DNA of 11,112 nt from Sulfidibacterium sp046706345. Its GTDB lineage: Bacteria; Bacteroidota; Bacteroidia; Bacteroidales; F082. Both the position numbers and the translations under genes were made by a program. Below the pieces are notes generated by a model that was not told the origin of the DNA, searched no databases, and worked only from the letters and a program-made list of their open reading frames with translations. The stretch is from assembly GCA_046706345.1 (NCBI GenBank), contig JBJKPL010000244.1, positions 1 to 11,112 on the forward strand. Direction: 5' to 3'. Positions 1-7,860 of the stretch are shown here, piece by piece (the stretch's first letter is position 1; the number at the start of each line of letters is the position of its first letter).

Positions 1-402
1 GCCGCACACGACCACAGGATCCAAAAAGTGCTGACCGTCGGCGCCTTTGCCCATCCAACCGCGGTCATTACCAAACAGATCAAGGACCATCACATCCCGT
101 ATTTTCCCATGATCTGGTTCCTGTACCGCTACATGAAATACGTCAAAAAACTGGACGTGGATGCCATGGCCCCTGAAAAACACATTGCCGATGCACAGGC
201 CCGGTTTTTACTGGTGCATGGCGAAGAAGACGTCACTGTTCCTGTGGAGCAGGGAAAACGGCTGAAAAAGGCTGCAGGTGACAAAGCGGAATTGTGGATC
301 ATCCCCGAAAGGGGCCATTCCGATTGTCATCTGGAGGAAGGGTTCTGGGAACGGCTCCGGGAATTCTTCGGGATGCCCGAAATAAAAAATCAAAAACATT
401 AA
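1..402 (+). CDS. alpha/beta hydrolase, 3' part (5' end outside window)
   Basis: The open frame runs from base 1 with no stop and ends at TAA 400-402, so only the C-terminal 133 residues are present; an internal GTG at 28 is not a credible start because coding sense continues upstream of it. The segment HGEEDVTVPVEQG is the classic strand-and-loop carrying the acid of the catalytic triad (D77 counted from base 1), and ERGHSDCH carries the catalytic histidine (H106). The nucleophile-elbow serine must lie just left of the window. The family (serine aminopeptidase / prolyl-oligopeptidase-like hydrolases) acts on esters, amides or peptides, and the substrate cannot be read from this fragment. It ends 21 bases before lnt on the same strand, so the two may be co-transcribed. 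Confidence 0.8.
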   Translation, partial: AAHDHRIQKVLTVGAFAHPTAVITKQIKDHHIPYFPMIWFLYRYMKYVKKLDVDAMAPEKHIADAQARFLLVHGEEDVTVPVEQGKRLKKAAGDKAELWIIPERGHSDCHLEEGFWERLREFFGMPEIKNQKH

Positions 403-423
403 TTTAGCTGCAAATCATTGCAT

Positions 424-2022
424 ATGAAAAAAGTCCATTTGTTGTTGCTTTCGTTGCTCAGCGGTGTGTTGCTGGCAGCAGCCTGGCCTCTTCACGGGTT
501 TACCCCGCTGATCTTCGTTGCTTTCGTGCCTTTGTTCTTTATCCAGCAACATCTGGGCGATAACGGGAAAAAAGGCATGTTTGCCTGGTCGTTTCTGACC
601 TTCCTCATCTGGAACACCCTCACCACCTGGTGGATCTGGAATGCCACCCCGTCCGGCGCCGTCATTGCCATTCTGTTGAGCGCCCTGTTCCAGGCCTTCG
701 TTTTCCAGGTTTTCCACCTTTCGAAAAAATGGCTTTTCAGCAACATCCAGGGCTTCGGAATCCTGGTCTTTTACTGGATCATCTGGGAATATTTCAACAT
801 GCACTGGCAACTTTCCTGGCCCTGGCTAACCCTGGGCAATGTCTTTGCCAGCAAGCACCTGTGGATCCAGTGGTACGAATATACCGGCGTGCTCGGAGGT
901 AGCTTGTGGATCCTGGTGGCCAACATTCTGGCCTATAACCTGGTCAGGAACATCCTGTCGGCTCAAAAGCGTATTGCCCTTTTTAACGGGCTGTTGATGG
1001 TGCTTTTGATCGGTGCCCCGATAATCTTGTCGTTGAGAATATACCATCATTATCACGAAACCCAAAATCCGGTCCATGTGGTGGTGGTGCAACCCAACAC
1101 GGATCCTTACACGGAAGAATTCAACCTGCCGCCTTCGGTACTGATCCAGCGGAACCTGAAGCTGGCCGACGAAAAGGTGAACGACAGTACCGATTATGTG
1201 GTCTTCCCCGAATCGACCATCCAGGAAGAAGTGTGGGAAGGCAGCCTGGACCGCTCGCAGAGCCTGAAAACGCTGCGGAACTATGTGCAGCAACATCCCA
1301 ACCTTTCGATGGTGATCGGGGCTTCTACCTTCCGCTGGCTGAAACCGGGGGAAAAGAAAACCCTTGCGGCACGGCATTATCGAAAAGATCTGTATTATTA
1401 TGCTTACAATACTGCTTTCTATATCGATCAGTCACCTTTCATCCAGGTGCACCACAAATCAAAACTGGTTCCCGGCGTGGAAGAAATGCCCTCCTGGTTT
1501 TTCCTGCGTCCGCTGGAAAAATTTGCACTGAATTTGGGCGGCACCGTGGGGACACTGAAAAAAGACGACCATACCTCCCTGTTCACCAACGATTCGACGG
1601 GCGAGAAGATCGCACCCATGATCTGTTATGAGTCCGTGTACAGCGACTTTGTCAGCCAGTATGTGCGACAGGGCGCCGAGCTGATCTTTGTCATCACCAA
1701 CGACGGTTGGTGGGGCAACACGCCGGGCTACAGGCAGCATTTCTCCTTCGCTGTACTGCGGTCCATCGAAACACGCCGCGATGTGGCCCAGTCGTCCACG
1801 ACTGGCTTTTCGGGATTTGTCAACCAGCGCGGTGATGTACTCCAGCGCACAAAATACGGGGTACCGGCGGTGCTGAGCCAGACGATGAACCTCAACGACA
1901 AACTGACCTATTACGTGAAAAAAGGCGATTATCTTGCCCATCTGGCCGGATTCTTCAGCTTGCTGATCCTTTTGGCCGCCTTCGTTCAGGGCTTCCTGCG
2001 AAAGCAGAAATTACCGCTCTGA
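424..2022 (+). CDS. lnt: apolipoprotein N-acyltransferase
   Basis: Lnt adds the third acyl chain to the N-terminal cysteine of lipoproteins in the inner membrane, the last step of lipoprotein maturation. The 532-residue product has the family layout: an N-terminal multi-helix membrane domain (about residues 3-200, several hydrophobic segments), a periplasmic nitrilase-fold domain (about 215-490) and a C-terminal membrane helix (about 507-525). The nitrilase triad is visible as E263 in VVFPEST, K345 in HHKSKLVPG and C401 in MICYESVY, and NDGWWG follows as expected. I chose ATG 424; a TTG two codons upstream (418) is open but less likely. No Shine-Dalgarno is seen, as usual in Bacteroidota. The cupredoxin-like lipoprotein at 10541 would be a potential substrate. 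Confidence 0.95.
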   Translation: MKKVHLLLLSLLSGVLLAAAWPLHGFTPLIFVAFVPLFFIQQHLGDNGKKGMFAWSFLTFLIWNTLTTWWIWNATPSGAVIAILLSALFQAFVFQVFHLSKKWLFSNIQGFGILVFYWIIWEYFNMHWQLSWPWLTLGNVFASKHLWIQWYEYTGVLGGSLWILVANILAYNLVRNILSAQKRIALFNGLLMVLLIGAPIILSLRIYHHYHETQNPVHVVVVQPNTDPYTEEFNLPPSVLIQRNLKLADEKVNDSTDYVVFPESTIQEEVWEGSLDRSQSLKTLRNYVQQHPNLSMVIGASTFRWLKPGEKKTLAARHYRKDLYYYAYNTAFYIDQSPFIQVHHKSKLVPGVEEMPSWFFLRPLEKFALNLGGTVGTLKKDDHTSLFTNDSTGEKIAPMICYESVYSDFVSQYVRQGAELIFVITNDGWWGNTPGYRQHFSFAVLRSIETRRDVAQSSTTGFSGFVNQRGDVLQRTKYGVPAVLSQTMNLNDKLTYYVKKGDYLAHLAGFFSLLILLAAFVQGFLRKQKLPL

Positions 2023-2066
2023 ACCGAAATAGCAAAACCAAAACCCCCGAACTAAAAACGAAAAAA

Positions 2067-2618
2067 ATGACGGAATTTCTGGATTTGGTACAACAACGGC
2101 AAAGCGACCGGAAGTACACCGACCAACCCGTCGAGCAGGAGAAACTGATGCGTTGCCTCGAAGCCGCCCGCCTGGCGCCCTCGGCCAGCAACTCGCAGCC
2201 CTGGACGTTTGTGGTGGTGGACGAACCCGAATTGCGTCAGCAAGTGGAAAAAGCCGCCATGGGACCGTTGTACAGCTTCAACAAATTTGCCGTCCAGGCA
2301 CCTGTGGTGATAGCCCTGATCATGGAAAAACCCAAAATCGTTACCGAGTTGGGCGGCCGCCTCAAGAAAAAAGAATACCCGCTCATCGACGCCGGCATCA
2401 CAGCCGAGCATTTCTGCCTCCAGGCAACGGAAGAGGGCCTGGGAACCTGCATGATCGGCTGGTTTGATGAAAAGAACGTCATGGCGTTGCTGAACGTTCC
2501 GGAAGAAAAAAGCATTCCCCTGCTCATCACGGTAGGATACACCCCCGCAGATTACAAACACCGGAAAAAGATCCGGAAACCCATCGGGAAGATGGTAAAA
2601 TTCAACACTTATGAATAA
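2067..2618 (+). CDS. nitroreductase family protein (FMN-dependent)
   Basis: A 183-residue member of the nitroreductase superfamily, which are homodimeric FMN flavoproteins that use NAD(P)H to reduce nitro compounds, quinones or other substrates. Seen directly: the N-terminal FMN phosphate-binding pattern RQSDRKY (R11, S13, R15), the LAPSASNSQPW segment (36-46) and the GTCMIGW segment (126-132) typical of the short members of the family. The C-terminal tail is basic (HRKKIRKP). The length is normal for a minimal nitroreductase. Its last codons overlap the start of the NusG-like gene by 8 bases (ATGAATAA), so the two genes are very likely translated from one message. The physiological substrate cannot be predicted. 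Confidence 0.9.
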   Translation: MTEFLDLVQQRQSDRKYTDQPVEQEKLMRCLEAARLAPSASNSQPWTFVVVDEPELRQQVEKAAMGPLYSFNKFAVQAPVVIALIMEKPKIVTELGGRLKKKEYPLIDAGITAEHFCLQATEEGLGTCMIGWFDEKNVMALLNVPEEKSIPLLITVGYTPADYKHRKKIRKPIGKMVKFNTYE

Positions 2619-3117
2619 AACCGAAGAAAAAACCTGGTATGCCATCTACGTGAAATCGCGTGCAGAGAAAAAAGTCGCAGCGGAACTGGAAGCCGAAGAC
2701 CTTGAATTTTATCTGCCATTGGAAAAGCGGTTAAAACAATGGAGCGACCGGAAAAAATGGGTCGAGGAGCCCTTGTTCCGCTCCTATATTTTTGTGCACA
2801 TCGAACCCAAAGACTACTACCGGGCCCTGGTGCGAAACACGGTGAAATACATTTCGTTCGGTGGAAAAGCCGTGCCTGTGCCGCCGCAACAGATCGAGGC
2901 CATCCGGATGTATCTGGATGAAAAAGAACCCCTGCCCCAGGGTGCAGAAGACTGGGAAGCCGGAAAGAAAGTGGAAGTCATGGCCGGCAACCTCATCGGC
3001 CTGAAAGGCATCCTGCTCGAAGCCGATGGAAAATCACGCGTCAAAGTGGAAATCGAGGTGGTGGAAAGCGCCATCATCCTGCAGATCCCGAAAAATAAAC
3101 TCCGGCTGCTGGAATAA
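2611..3117 (+). CDS. UpxY/NusG-like transcription antiterminator
   Basis: A 168-residue NusG paralogue of the kind called UpxY in Bacteroidales. The N-terminal NGN domain is recognisable from WYAIYVKSRAEKK (9-21) and PLFRSYIFVHI (about 54-64). A C-terminal KOW motif sits at about 120-145 (KKVEVMAGNLIGLKG). NGN domains bind the RNA polymerase clamp, and KOW domains contact partners such as ribosomal protein or RNA. UpxY proteins are best known as locus-specific antiterminators encoded at the head of capsular polysaccharide operons. Here the gene overlaps a nitroreductase gene by 8 bases and is followed by cvpA, so it is an orphan in this view. It is unlikely to be the essential general NusG, which normally sits with secE and ribosomal protein genes. 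Confidence 0.85.
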   Translation: MNKTEEKTWYAIYVKSRAEKKVAAELEAEDLEFYLPLEKRLKQWSDRKKWVEEPLFRSYIFVHIEPKDYYRALVRNTVKYISFGGKAVPVPPQQIEAIRMYLDEKEPLPQGAEDWEAGKKVEVMAGNLIGLKGILLEADGKSRVKVEIEVVESAIILQIPKNKLRLLE

Positions 3118-3150
3118 ATGATCCCTCCGCGCAACAGCAATCAAAATTTG

Positions 3151-3158
3151 TATATTTG
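3151..3158 (+). promoter_or_regulatory. putative Bacteroidota -7 box for cvpA
   Basis: TATATTTG matches the Bacteroidota sigma-factor -7 consensus TAnnTTTG. It lies in the 72-base gap between the NusG-like stop and the cvpA start, 31 bases before the ATG. No TTTG-like -33 box is seen at the preferred spacing, so this is moderate evidence for a separate cvpA promoter. Confidence 0.45.
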
Positions 3159-3189
3159 AAAGGAAAATTTTTTCGCTAAAACCTGCCCC

Positions 3190-3747
3190 ATGAGCGTTAA
3201 TTTACTGGACATCATCCTGATCATTCCGCTGTTGTTTTTTGGATACCACGGCTTCCGGAAAGGCCTCATTGTCGAAATCACTTCCCTGGCCGCTTTTATC
3301 CTGGGATTGTTTTTCGCCTTTTATTTTTCGGATTTTACCGCCGGCATTCTCAAGCAGTATTTTACCATCCAGGAAAAATACATGGCTGCCGTCGCGTTCA
3401 TCGTCACCTTCATCGCCGTGCTGTTCATCGTGCTGGCCGTGGGGAAGATTGTGGAAAAATTTATTGACATCCTCCTGCTGGGATTTGTCAACAAACTGGC
3501 AGGCGGCGTTTTCGGCGTACTGAAAGGCGCTTTGTTTTTGAGCATCCTGATTTTTGTTCTGAATTATTTCGACGCCAGCCACAGCATCATCAAACAAAAA
3601 GCCAAAGACAACTCCGTGCTTTACGAACCTATCGAATCCATCGCCCCGGCCCTGTACTCCTGGCTGCATTTCAAGAATTTCAAATTTCAACTCCCCGACA
3701 AGGAACAGGTCGTAAAGACCATTACTCACAGCGTCGATTCCATCTAA
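3190..3747 (+). CDS. cvpA: CvpA family membrane protein
   Basis: A 185-residue inner-membrane protein with four hydrophobic segments (about residues 5-21, 27-49, 63-90 and 105-128) and a soluble C-terminal tail. The family hallmark is seen at the N terminus: a first helix beginning with LLDIIL, then YHGFRKGLIVEI, followed by a glycine-rich turn and helix near GFVNKLAGGVFGVLKG. CvpA is known from colicin V production in E. coli, and homologues affect envelope stress and biofilm phenotypes; the molecular activity is not settled. It starts at ATG 3190 after a gap containing a TATATTTG box, and is followed by 85 bases before the convergent pgk terminator. Confidence 0.88.
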   Translation: MSVNLLDIILIIPLLFFGYHGFRKGLIVEITSLAAFILGLFFAFYFSDFTAGILKQYFTIQEKYMAAVAFIVTFIAVLFIVLAVGKIVEKFIDILLLGFVNKLAGGVFGVLKGALFLSILIFVLNYFDASHSIIKQKAKDNSVLYEPIESIAPALYSWLHFKNFKFQLPDKEQVVKTITHSVDSI

Positions 3748-3832
3748 ACTTGCGTCATACCATTCCCGGTTCCAATATTAATCAAACAGGGGTCATCCGA
3801 TCGTTTGATACCGGCCTGAACATTATAAACAC

Positions 3833-3868
3833 AAAAAAGGCTGCTCCACCTTTGGCGGACAGCCTTTT
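3833..3868 (-). terminator. intrinsic terminator of pgk
   Basis: AAAAGGCTG (3835-3843) pairs with CAGCCTTTT (3860-3868), and inner CC/GG and TCC/GGA pairs extend the stem. Read on the minus strand, the hairpin begins 20 bases after the pgk stop and is followed by a run of six T. It may work in both directions, because the plus strand has TTTT then TTCTTT after the stem, and so could also stop cvpA transcripts. Confidence 0.85.
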
Positions 3869-3888
3869 GATCTTCTTTAAAAGAATCT

Positions 3889-5079
3889 TTATTCCAAAAT
3901 TGCAGCCACACCCGGCAAGGTCTTGCCTTCGATGTATTCCAGCATGGCACCGCCACCGGTGGAAACATAGCTGACTTTATCCTGCAGGTTGTATTTGTTG
4001 ATGGCAGCCACAGAATCTCCGCCGCCCACCAGCGAATAAGCGCCGTTTTCGGTAGCACGGACAATGGCCTGGGCCACGTCCACCGTACCTTCGGCAAAGC
4101 TGTCCATCTCGAACACACCCATGGGGCCATTCCACAAAATGGTAGCAGAATTCTCGATCACCTGACGGAAGGTTTCGCTGGTTTCCACGCCAATATCCAG
4201 TCCCATCCAGCCGTCGGGGATCTCGTTGGACGGCCTGCATTTCTGGTTGGCATCGTTGGCAAACCGGTCGGCCGTCACCGCATCCTGCGGAATGTAAAGG
4301 CTTACCCCCAGTTTGTCGGCTTTGGCACGTGCCTCGTGGGCGGTTTCCAGCAGGTCTTCTTCCACCAGCGAGGATCCCACCTGTCCGCCGTCGGCTTTGA
4401 TAAAGGTGAACATCATCCCGCCTCCGATAAGCAGGTTATCGACTTTTTCGAGCAGGTGGTTGATGATCTCGATCTTGCCCGATACCTTGGCACCACCCAG
4501 AATGGCCGTGAAAGGCCTTTCGGCATGATGCAGGACTTTATCCAGATTCTTCACTTCATTCTCCATCAGATAACCGAACATCTTGTCGTTGGGGAAAAAT
4601 TTGGCAATGATGGTGGTGGAAGCATGGGCCCGGTGCGCCGTTCCGAAAGCGTCGTTGACATAAGCATCCGCCAGGTCGGCCAGTTTTTTCGCAAACGTCT
4701 CATCGCCGGCCGTCTCTTCTTTGTAAAAACGCAGATTCTCCAGCAAAAGGACTTCTCCGCTTTTTAAGGCTGCCGCTTTGACTTTGGCTTCTTCCCCAAT
4801 GCAATCGTTCGCGAACTGCACCTCCGTCTCCAGTTTTTCGGAAAGATTTTTTACCACATGACGTAAGGAAAACTTATCTTCGGGTCCCGTTTTCGGACGG
4901 CCCAAATGCGACATAAGTATAACGGCACCACCGCTTTGGCGTATCTTTTGTATGGTAGGAATCGTGGCGCGGATGCGGGTATCATCGGTGATCTCAAATT
5001 GATCATTTAAAGGCACATTGAAGTCCACACGCATGATGACCTTCTTTCCTTTAAAATCATAATTATCAATAGTTTTCAT
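3889..5079 (-). CDS. pgk: phosphoglycerate kinase
   Basis: The glycolytic and gluconeogenic enzyme that transfers phosphate between 1,3-bisphosphoglycerate and ADP to give 3-phosphoglycerate and ATP in the cytosol. The 396 residues match the usual length. Family motifs appear in order: MRVDFNVPL (16-24, substrate residues D19 and N21), MSHLGRPK, LLENLRFYKEE, DAFGTAHRAHAST, GGAKVSGKIEI, LWNGPMGVFE, VGGGDSVAAI and the C-terminal STGGGAMLEYIEGKTLPGV. It is transcribed alone on the minus strand, with its own terminator and a divergent promoter region of 115 bases shared with the aminotransferase operon. Nothing is unusual. Confidence 0.98.
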   Translation of the reverse strand: MKTIDNYDFKGKKVIMRVDFNVPLNDQFEITDDTRIRATIPTIQKIRQSGGAVILMSHLGRPKTGPEDKFSLRHVVKNLSEKLETEVQFANDCIGEEAKVKAAALKSGEVLLLENLRFYKEETAGDETFAKKLADLADAYVNDAFGTAHRAHASTTIIAKFFPNDKMFGYLMENEVKNLDKVLHHAERPFTAILGGAKVSGKIEIINHLLEKVDNLLIGGGMMFTFIKADGGQVGSSLVEEDLLETAHEARAKADKLGVSLYIPQDAVTADRFANDANQKCRPSNEIPDGWMGLDIGVETSETFRQVIENSATILWNGPMGVFEMDSFAEGTVDVAQAIVRATENGAYSLVGGGDSVAAINKYNLQDKVSYVSTGGGAMLEYIEGKTLPGVAAILE

Positions 5080-5117
5080 GCTTAATTAATTTAATTGGAT
5101 TAACGTGTTACTACATG

Positions 5118-5125
5118 CAAAGCTA
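5118..5125 (-). promoter_or_regulatory. putative -7 box for pgk
   Basis: On the minus strand the sequence reads TAGCTTTG, a match to TAnnTTTG, 38 bases upstream of the pgk ATG. A TTG lies 15 bases further upstream, shorter than the preferred 19-20, so only the -7 box is convincing. Confidence 0.45.
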
Positions 5126-5167
5126 AAAAGATTCGACGTACAAGAATCCTAATGACTCTTAAAAAAG

Positions 5168-5175
5168 TATTTTTG
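5168..5175 (+). promoter_or_regulatory. putative -7 box for the aminotransferase operon
   Basis: TATTTTTG fits TAnnTTTG and ends 19 bases before the aminotransferase ATG, which would give a very short leader of roughly 13 bases without a Shine-Dalgarno. No clear -33 box is seen. It stands back to back with the pgk promoter. Confidence 0.5.
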
Positions 5176-5194
5176 TAATTCAAATACAGCTTCA

Positions 5195-6352
5195 ATGGAA
5201 TCTTTTAACGGAACCATCCAGTCGAAATTACCGCAGACCGAAACTTCGATCTTTGCGGTGATGTCGCAGTTGGCAAACGACCACAAAGCCCTCAATCTTT
5301 CCCAGGGTTTCCCCGATTTTCCCATTTCAGAAGAGTTGATCGACCTGGTGTATTTCTATATGCGCAAAGGCCTCAACCAATATGCCCCCATGCAGGGAGT
5401 CCCGGCTTTGCGGCAGGCCATTGCAAGGATGTTCGAGAAAAACTACGGCATAAAATACGATCCGGTTTCCGAGATCAACATCACGGCCGGAGCCACCCAG
5501 GCTCTGTTTTCAGCCATCTCGGCTTTTATCCGCGAAGGCGATGAGGCCATCATCTTCGAACCGGCTTATGACTCTTACGCCCCGGCGGTGAAGATCAACG
5601 GCGGAATGGTCAAATATGCCGGCCTGGAATTCCCTGACTTCAGCATTAACTGGCAGGATTTTCCCCGGCTCATCACCAACCGCACCCGGCTCATCATCAT
5701 CAACACGCCACAAAATCCCACGGGCAGTGTGCTCCAGGCCGAAGACCTCCGCAACCTGGAAAAACTCACCGCCGGTACCGACATCATCGTCATCAGCGAC
5801 GAGGTTTACGAGCACCTGATCTTCGACGGGATCACCCACCAAAGCGTGTGCCGTTTCCCCGAGCTGGCCAAACGGACGCTGGTCATCGGCTCCTTCGGAA
5901 AGACCTTCCATGCCACCGGCTGGAAAACCGGTTTCGTGCTGGCGCCGCAAAAGCTCATGGCCGAGTTCAGGAAGGTACACCAGTTTACCGTTTTCGCTTC
6001 CAATACGCCCATCCAGCATGCCATCGCCGATTTCATCGGCAAGGAAGAGAACTACAAAAACCTGGGCACATTCTACCAGCAGAAACGCGACGCCTTCGTC
6101 CAGGCCCTGAATGGCTCGCGGTTCAAGGTCCTGCCCTGTTTCGGAACCTATTTCCAGCTGTTGGATTACAGTGCCATCTCCGACAAAAGTGAGATGGATT
6201 TTGCCCGCTGGCTGGTGGAAGAACACAAAGTGGCTGCCATCCCCGTGTCGCCGTTCTATCACAAAAAAGACGACCATAAGGTGCTGCGATTCTGCTTTGC
6301 CAAAAAGGACGAAACCATCGCCCAGGCAGCAGAAATCCTCTCAAAGATCTAA
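5195..6352 (+). CDS. PLP-dependent methionine/glutamine-type aminotransferase (YbdL-like)
   Basis: A 385-residue fold-type I (class I/II) aminotransferase. PLP ligands are visible: N174 in QNPTG, D202 and Y205 in SDEVYEH, the Schiff-base lysine K236 in SFGKTFHATGWK, and the C-terminal carboxylate-binding arginine in LRFCFAK. The N terminus (LNLSQGFPDFPISEEL) and NQYAPMQGVPALRQAI are characteristic of the methionine aminotransferase YbdL / kynurenine aminotransferase / glutamine transaminase K group. These enzymes transaminate methionine, aromatic amino acids or the methionine-salvage keto acid, often with glutamine as amino donor. The next gene, an omega-amidase 12 bases downstream, supports glutamine as donor because it removes the alpha-ketoglutaramate by-product. 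The exact acceptor is inferred, not shown. Confidence 0.92.
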   Translation: MESFNGTIQSKLPQTETSIFAVMSQLANDHKALNLSQGFPDFPISEELIDLVYFYMRKGLNQYAPMQGVPALRQAIARMFEKNYGIKYDPVSEINITAGATQALFSAISAFIREGDEAIIFEPAYDSYAPAVKINGGMVKYAGLEFPDFSINWQDFPRLITNRTRLIIINTPQNPTGSVLQAEDLRNLEKLTAGTDIIVISDEVYEHLIFDGITHQSVCRFPELAKRTLVIGSFGKTFHATGWKTGFVLAPQKLMAEFRKVHQFTVFASNTPIQHAIADFIGKEENYKNLGTFYQQKRDAFVQALNGSRFKVLPCFGTYFQLLDYSAISDKSEMDFARWLVEEHKVAAIPVSPFYHKKDDHKVLRFCFAKKDETIAQAAEILSKI

Positions 6353-6364
6353 AATCGAACGGTC

Positions 6365-7159
6365 ATGAATGATTTGAAAATATTGTACATCCAATCGGGG
6401 CTGGCGTGGGAAGACGCCCCAACCAACCGCGCGCATTTCGGCGAGATCATTCAGCGGGAGACACAGGATCATGATCTGATCCTCCTGCCCGAGACTTTTA
6501 CCACCGGATTCCCGGTGGACCCGGTGCCCTTTGCCGAAACCGAAGACGGCGAAACGATGCTGTGGTTGCGCGAAACGGCCGCACGGACCGGCGCCGTTGT
6601 CACGGGAAGCATGTTGCTGAATCACAACGGCGTTTATACCAATTCCCTCATCTGGATGCGCCCCGACGGCAGCTACGAGCGCTACGACAAACGACATGTT
6701 TTCCGCATGGGCGGAGAACACGAAAGGATCACCCCCGGCAACCGCATGCTATCGGTGCAACTCAAAGGCTGGAACATCCGCCCCATGGTATGCTACGACC
6801 TCCGCTTCCCGGTCTGGAGCAAAAATCATTATGCCGACGGCACTTTCGAATACGACCTGGCGCTTTACGCCGCCAACTGGCCCGCCGTCAGGGCGTATCC
6901 CTGGGATCAGCTACTGATCGCCCGCGCCATCGAAAATCAGGCTTATATCATCGGGGTGAACCGCATCGGAAAAGACGGGCCAGGCAACGACTACAACGGC
7001 CATTCCAAGGTGGTGGATGCCAAAGGAAACGTCATCTCCGAAGCGCCCGAAAATGAAGAAGCCGCCGTCACCGTAAAGCTTTCTTACGACGCGCTCCGGC
7101 AGTTCCGTGCCAAATTCAACGTGGGTCCCGACTGGGATACTTTTACCATTCAGAAATAA
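6365..7159 (+). CDS. omega-amidase (Nit2/YafV-type nitrilase-superfamily amidohydrolase)
   Basis: A 264-residue single-domain C-N hydrolase. The catalytic triad is E43 (LLPETFTTGF), K109 (RYDKRHVFRMGGE) and C143 (MVCYDLRFPVW). The KRHVFRMGGEHE stretch, with PVDPVPFAE near the start, fits the YafV/Nit2 branch rather than nitrilases proper. Members hydrolyse alpha-ketoglutaramate or alpha-ketosuccinamate to the dicarboxylate plus ammonia. It lies 12 bases after the aminotransferase and 3 bases before the nucleotidyltransferase, so one operon is nearly certain. Pairing of this amidase with a glutamine-dependent transaminase is a known arrangement that recovers 2-oxoglutarate and makes transamination effectively irreversible. 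All key residues are intact. Confidence 0.92.
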   Translation: MNDLKILYIQSGLAWEDAPTNRAHFGEIIQRETQDHDLILLPETFTTGFPVDPVPFAETEDGETMLWLRETAARTGAVVTGSMLLNHNGVYTNSLIWMRPDGSYERYDKRHVFRMGGEHERITPGNRMLSVQLKGWNIRPMVCYDLRFPVWSKNHYADGTFEYDLALYAANWPAVRAYPWDQLLIARAIENQAYIIGVNRIGKDGPGNDYNGHSKVVDAKGNVISEAPENEEAAVTVKLSYDALRQFRAKFNVGPDWDTFTIQK

Positions 7160-7162
7160 CAG

Positions 7163-7825
7163 ATGGAGAAAGCCTTCAAACCTTGTGCTGCTTTGATTCT
7201 TGCCGCCGGTTATTCCGGCCGCATGGGCATGCCCAAGGCCTTTCTTCCGTTTGATGCAAAGCGCACTTTTCTGGAGAAGATCGCCGATGAATACCGGGCT
7301 TTCGGCTGCACTCCGGTGGCCGTGGTACTGAATGAAGAGGGGATGGAACTATTCCAAAAAATGCCGCTTCGGCACAAAGAAAACATTTTGGCCATTCTGA
7401 ATCCGGCCCCGGAAAAGGAACGGTTTTTTTCCATACAGACCGGACTGAAAGCACTGAAACCGAAAAGCGGTGTCTTCCTCCACAACGTGGACAATCCGTT
7501 TTTAAAACAGGATGTGTTGCTGATACTGGCAGCAACTTCTCAAGAAAACACTTACGCCATTCCCACCCATCACGACGAAGGCGGTCATCCCATCCTGCTT
7601 TCGCAGGAAATTGTCAACGCCCTGACCGAAACCACGGATTACACACAAAACCTGCGGGTTTTCCTGGAGCGATTTAAACCAATCAAGGTCCCGGTGAATG
7701 ATGCGAACATTCTCGCCACCATTAATTCGCCGGAGGAATTCGAAAAATTCTTTGGAAAGCTGCTTCGCACCCCCAAGCCCCTAAAGGGGCGGGCCGGTTC
7801 CCCCTTCAGGGGGTCAGGGGGTTGA
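7163..7825 (+). CDS. MobA-like nucleotidyltransferase with repeat-derived C terminus
   Basis: The 220-residue product carries the NTP-transferase signature LAAGYSGRMGMPKAFLPF (13-30, with K25), where the nucleotide binds, and a metal-site aspartate D110 in HNVDNPF. The closest families are MocA/MobA-like cytidylyl- or guanylyltransferases (molybdenum cofactor maturation) and other small sugar-nucleotide enzymes. No molybdenum genes are nearby, so the substrate is open. It begins 3 bases after the omega-amidase stop and belongs to that operon. Residues 203-220 (proline-, glycine- and arginine-rich) are encoded entirely by a GC-rich palindromic repeat, and the TGA follows the repeat immediately. 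The native C terminus was therefore probably near residue 202 before the repeat arrived. Confidence 0.85.
   Translation: MEKAFKPCAALILAAGYSGRMGMPKAFLPFDAKRTFLEKIADEYRAFGCTPVAVVLNEEGMELFQKMPLRHKENILAILNPAPEKERFFSIQTGLKALKPKSGVFLHNVDNPFLKQDVLLILAATSQENTYAIPTHHDEGGHPILLSQEIVNALTETTDYTQNLRVFLERFKPIKVPVNDANILATINSPEEFEKFFGKLLRTPKPLKGRAGSPFRGSGG
7769..7822. repeat. GC-rich multi-hairpin palindromic repeat at gene end
   Basis: A compact three-stem structure is visible. The outer arms are ACCCCC (7769-7774) and GGGGGT (7817-7822). Hairpin one is GCCCC-TAAA-GGGGC (7777-7790). Hairpin two is CCCCC-TTCA-GGGGG (7800-7813). Similar C-run/G-run repeats are, from memory, dispersed in many Bacteroidota genomes, often at gene ends; copy number here cannot be tested from one window. 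It could also act as a transcription attenuator, but no T-tract follows. Confidence 0.75.
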
Positions 7826-7860
7826 GAAGGAAAGAAGCATAACACACCCAAAACTTTCCT

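Noticed and set aside
2052..2645. 197-codon minus-strand frame opposite the nitroreductase
   Set aside because: It is antisense to a well-supported gene and has no motifs of its own.
3781..3809. ATCAAAC / GTTTGAT inverted repeat after cvpA as its terminator
   Set aside because: The 15-base loop and lack of a T-tract make it weak; the hairpin at 3833-3868 is a far better terminator.
3744..4130. Second minus-strand frame overlapping the 3' end of pgk
   Set aside because: The pgk frame carries all family motifs; this one is an out-of-frame shadow running through the terminator.
5510..6277. Long antisense open frame (255 codons, minus) inside the aminotransferase gene
   Set aside because: It lies wholly opposite a clearly identified enzyme, has no family motifs, and is explained by the codon bias of the sense gene.
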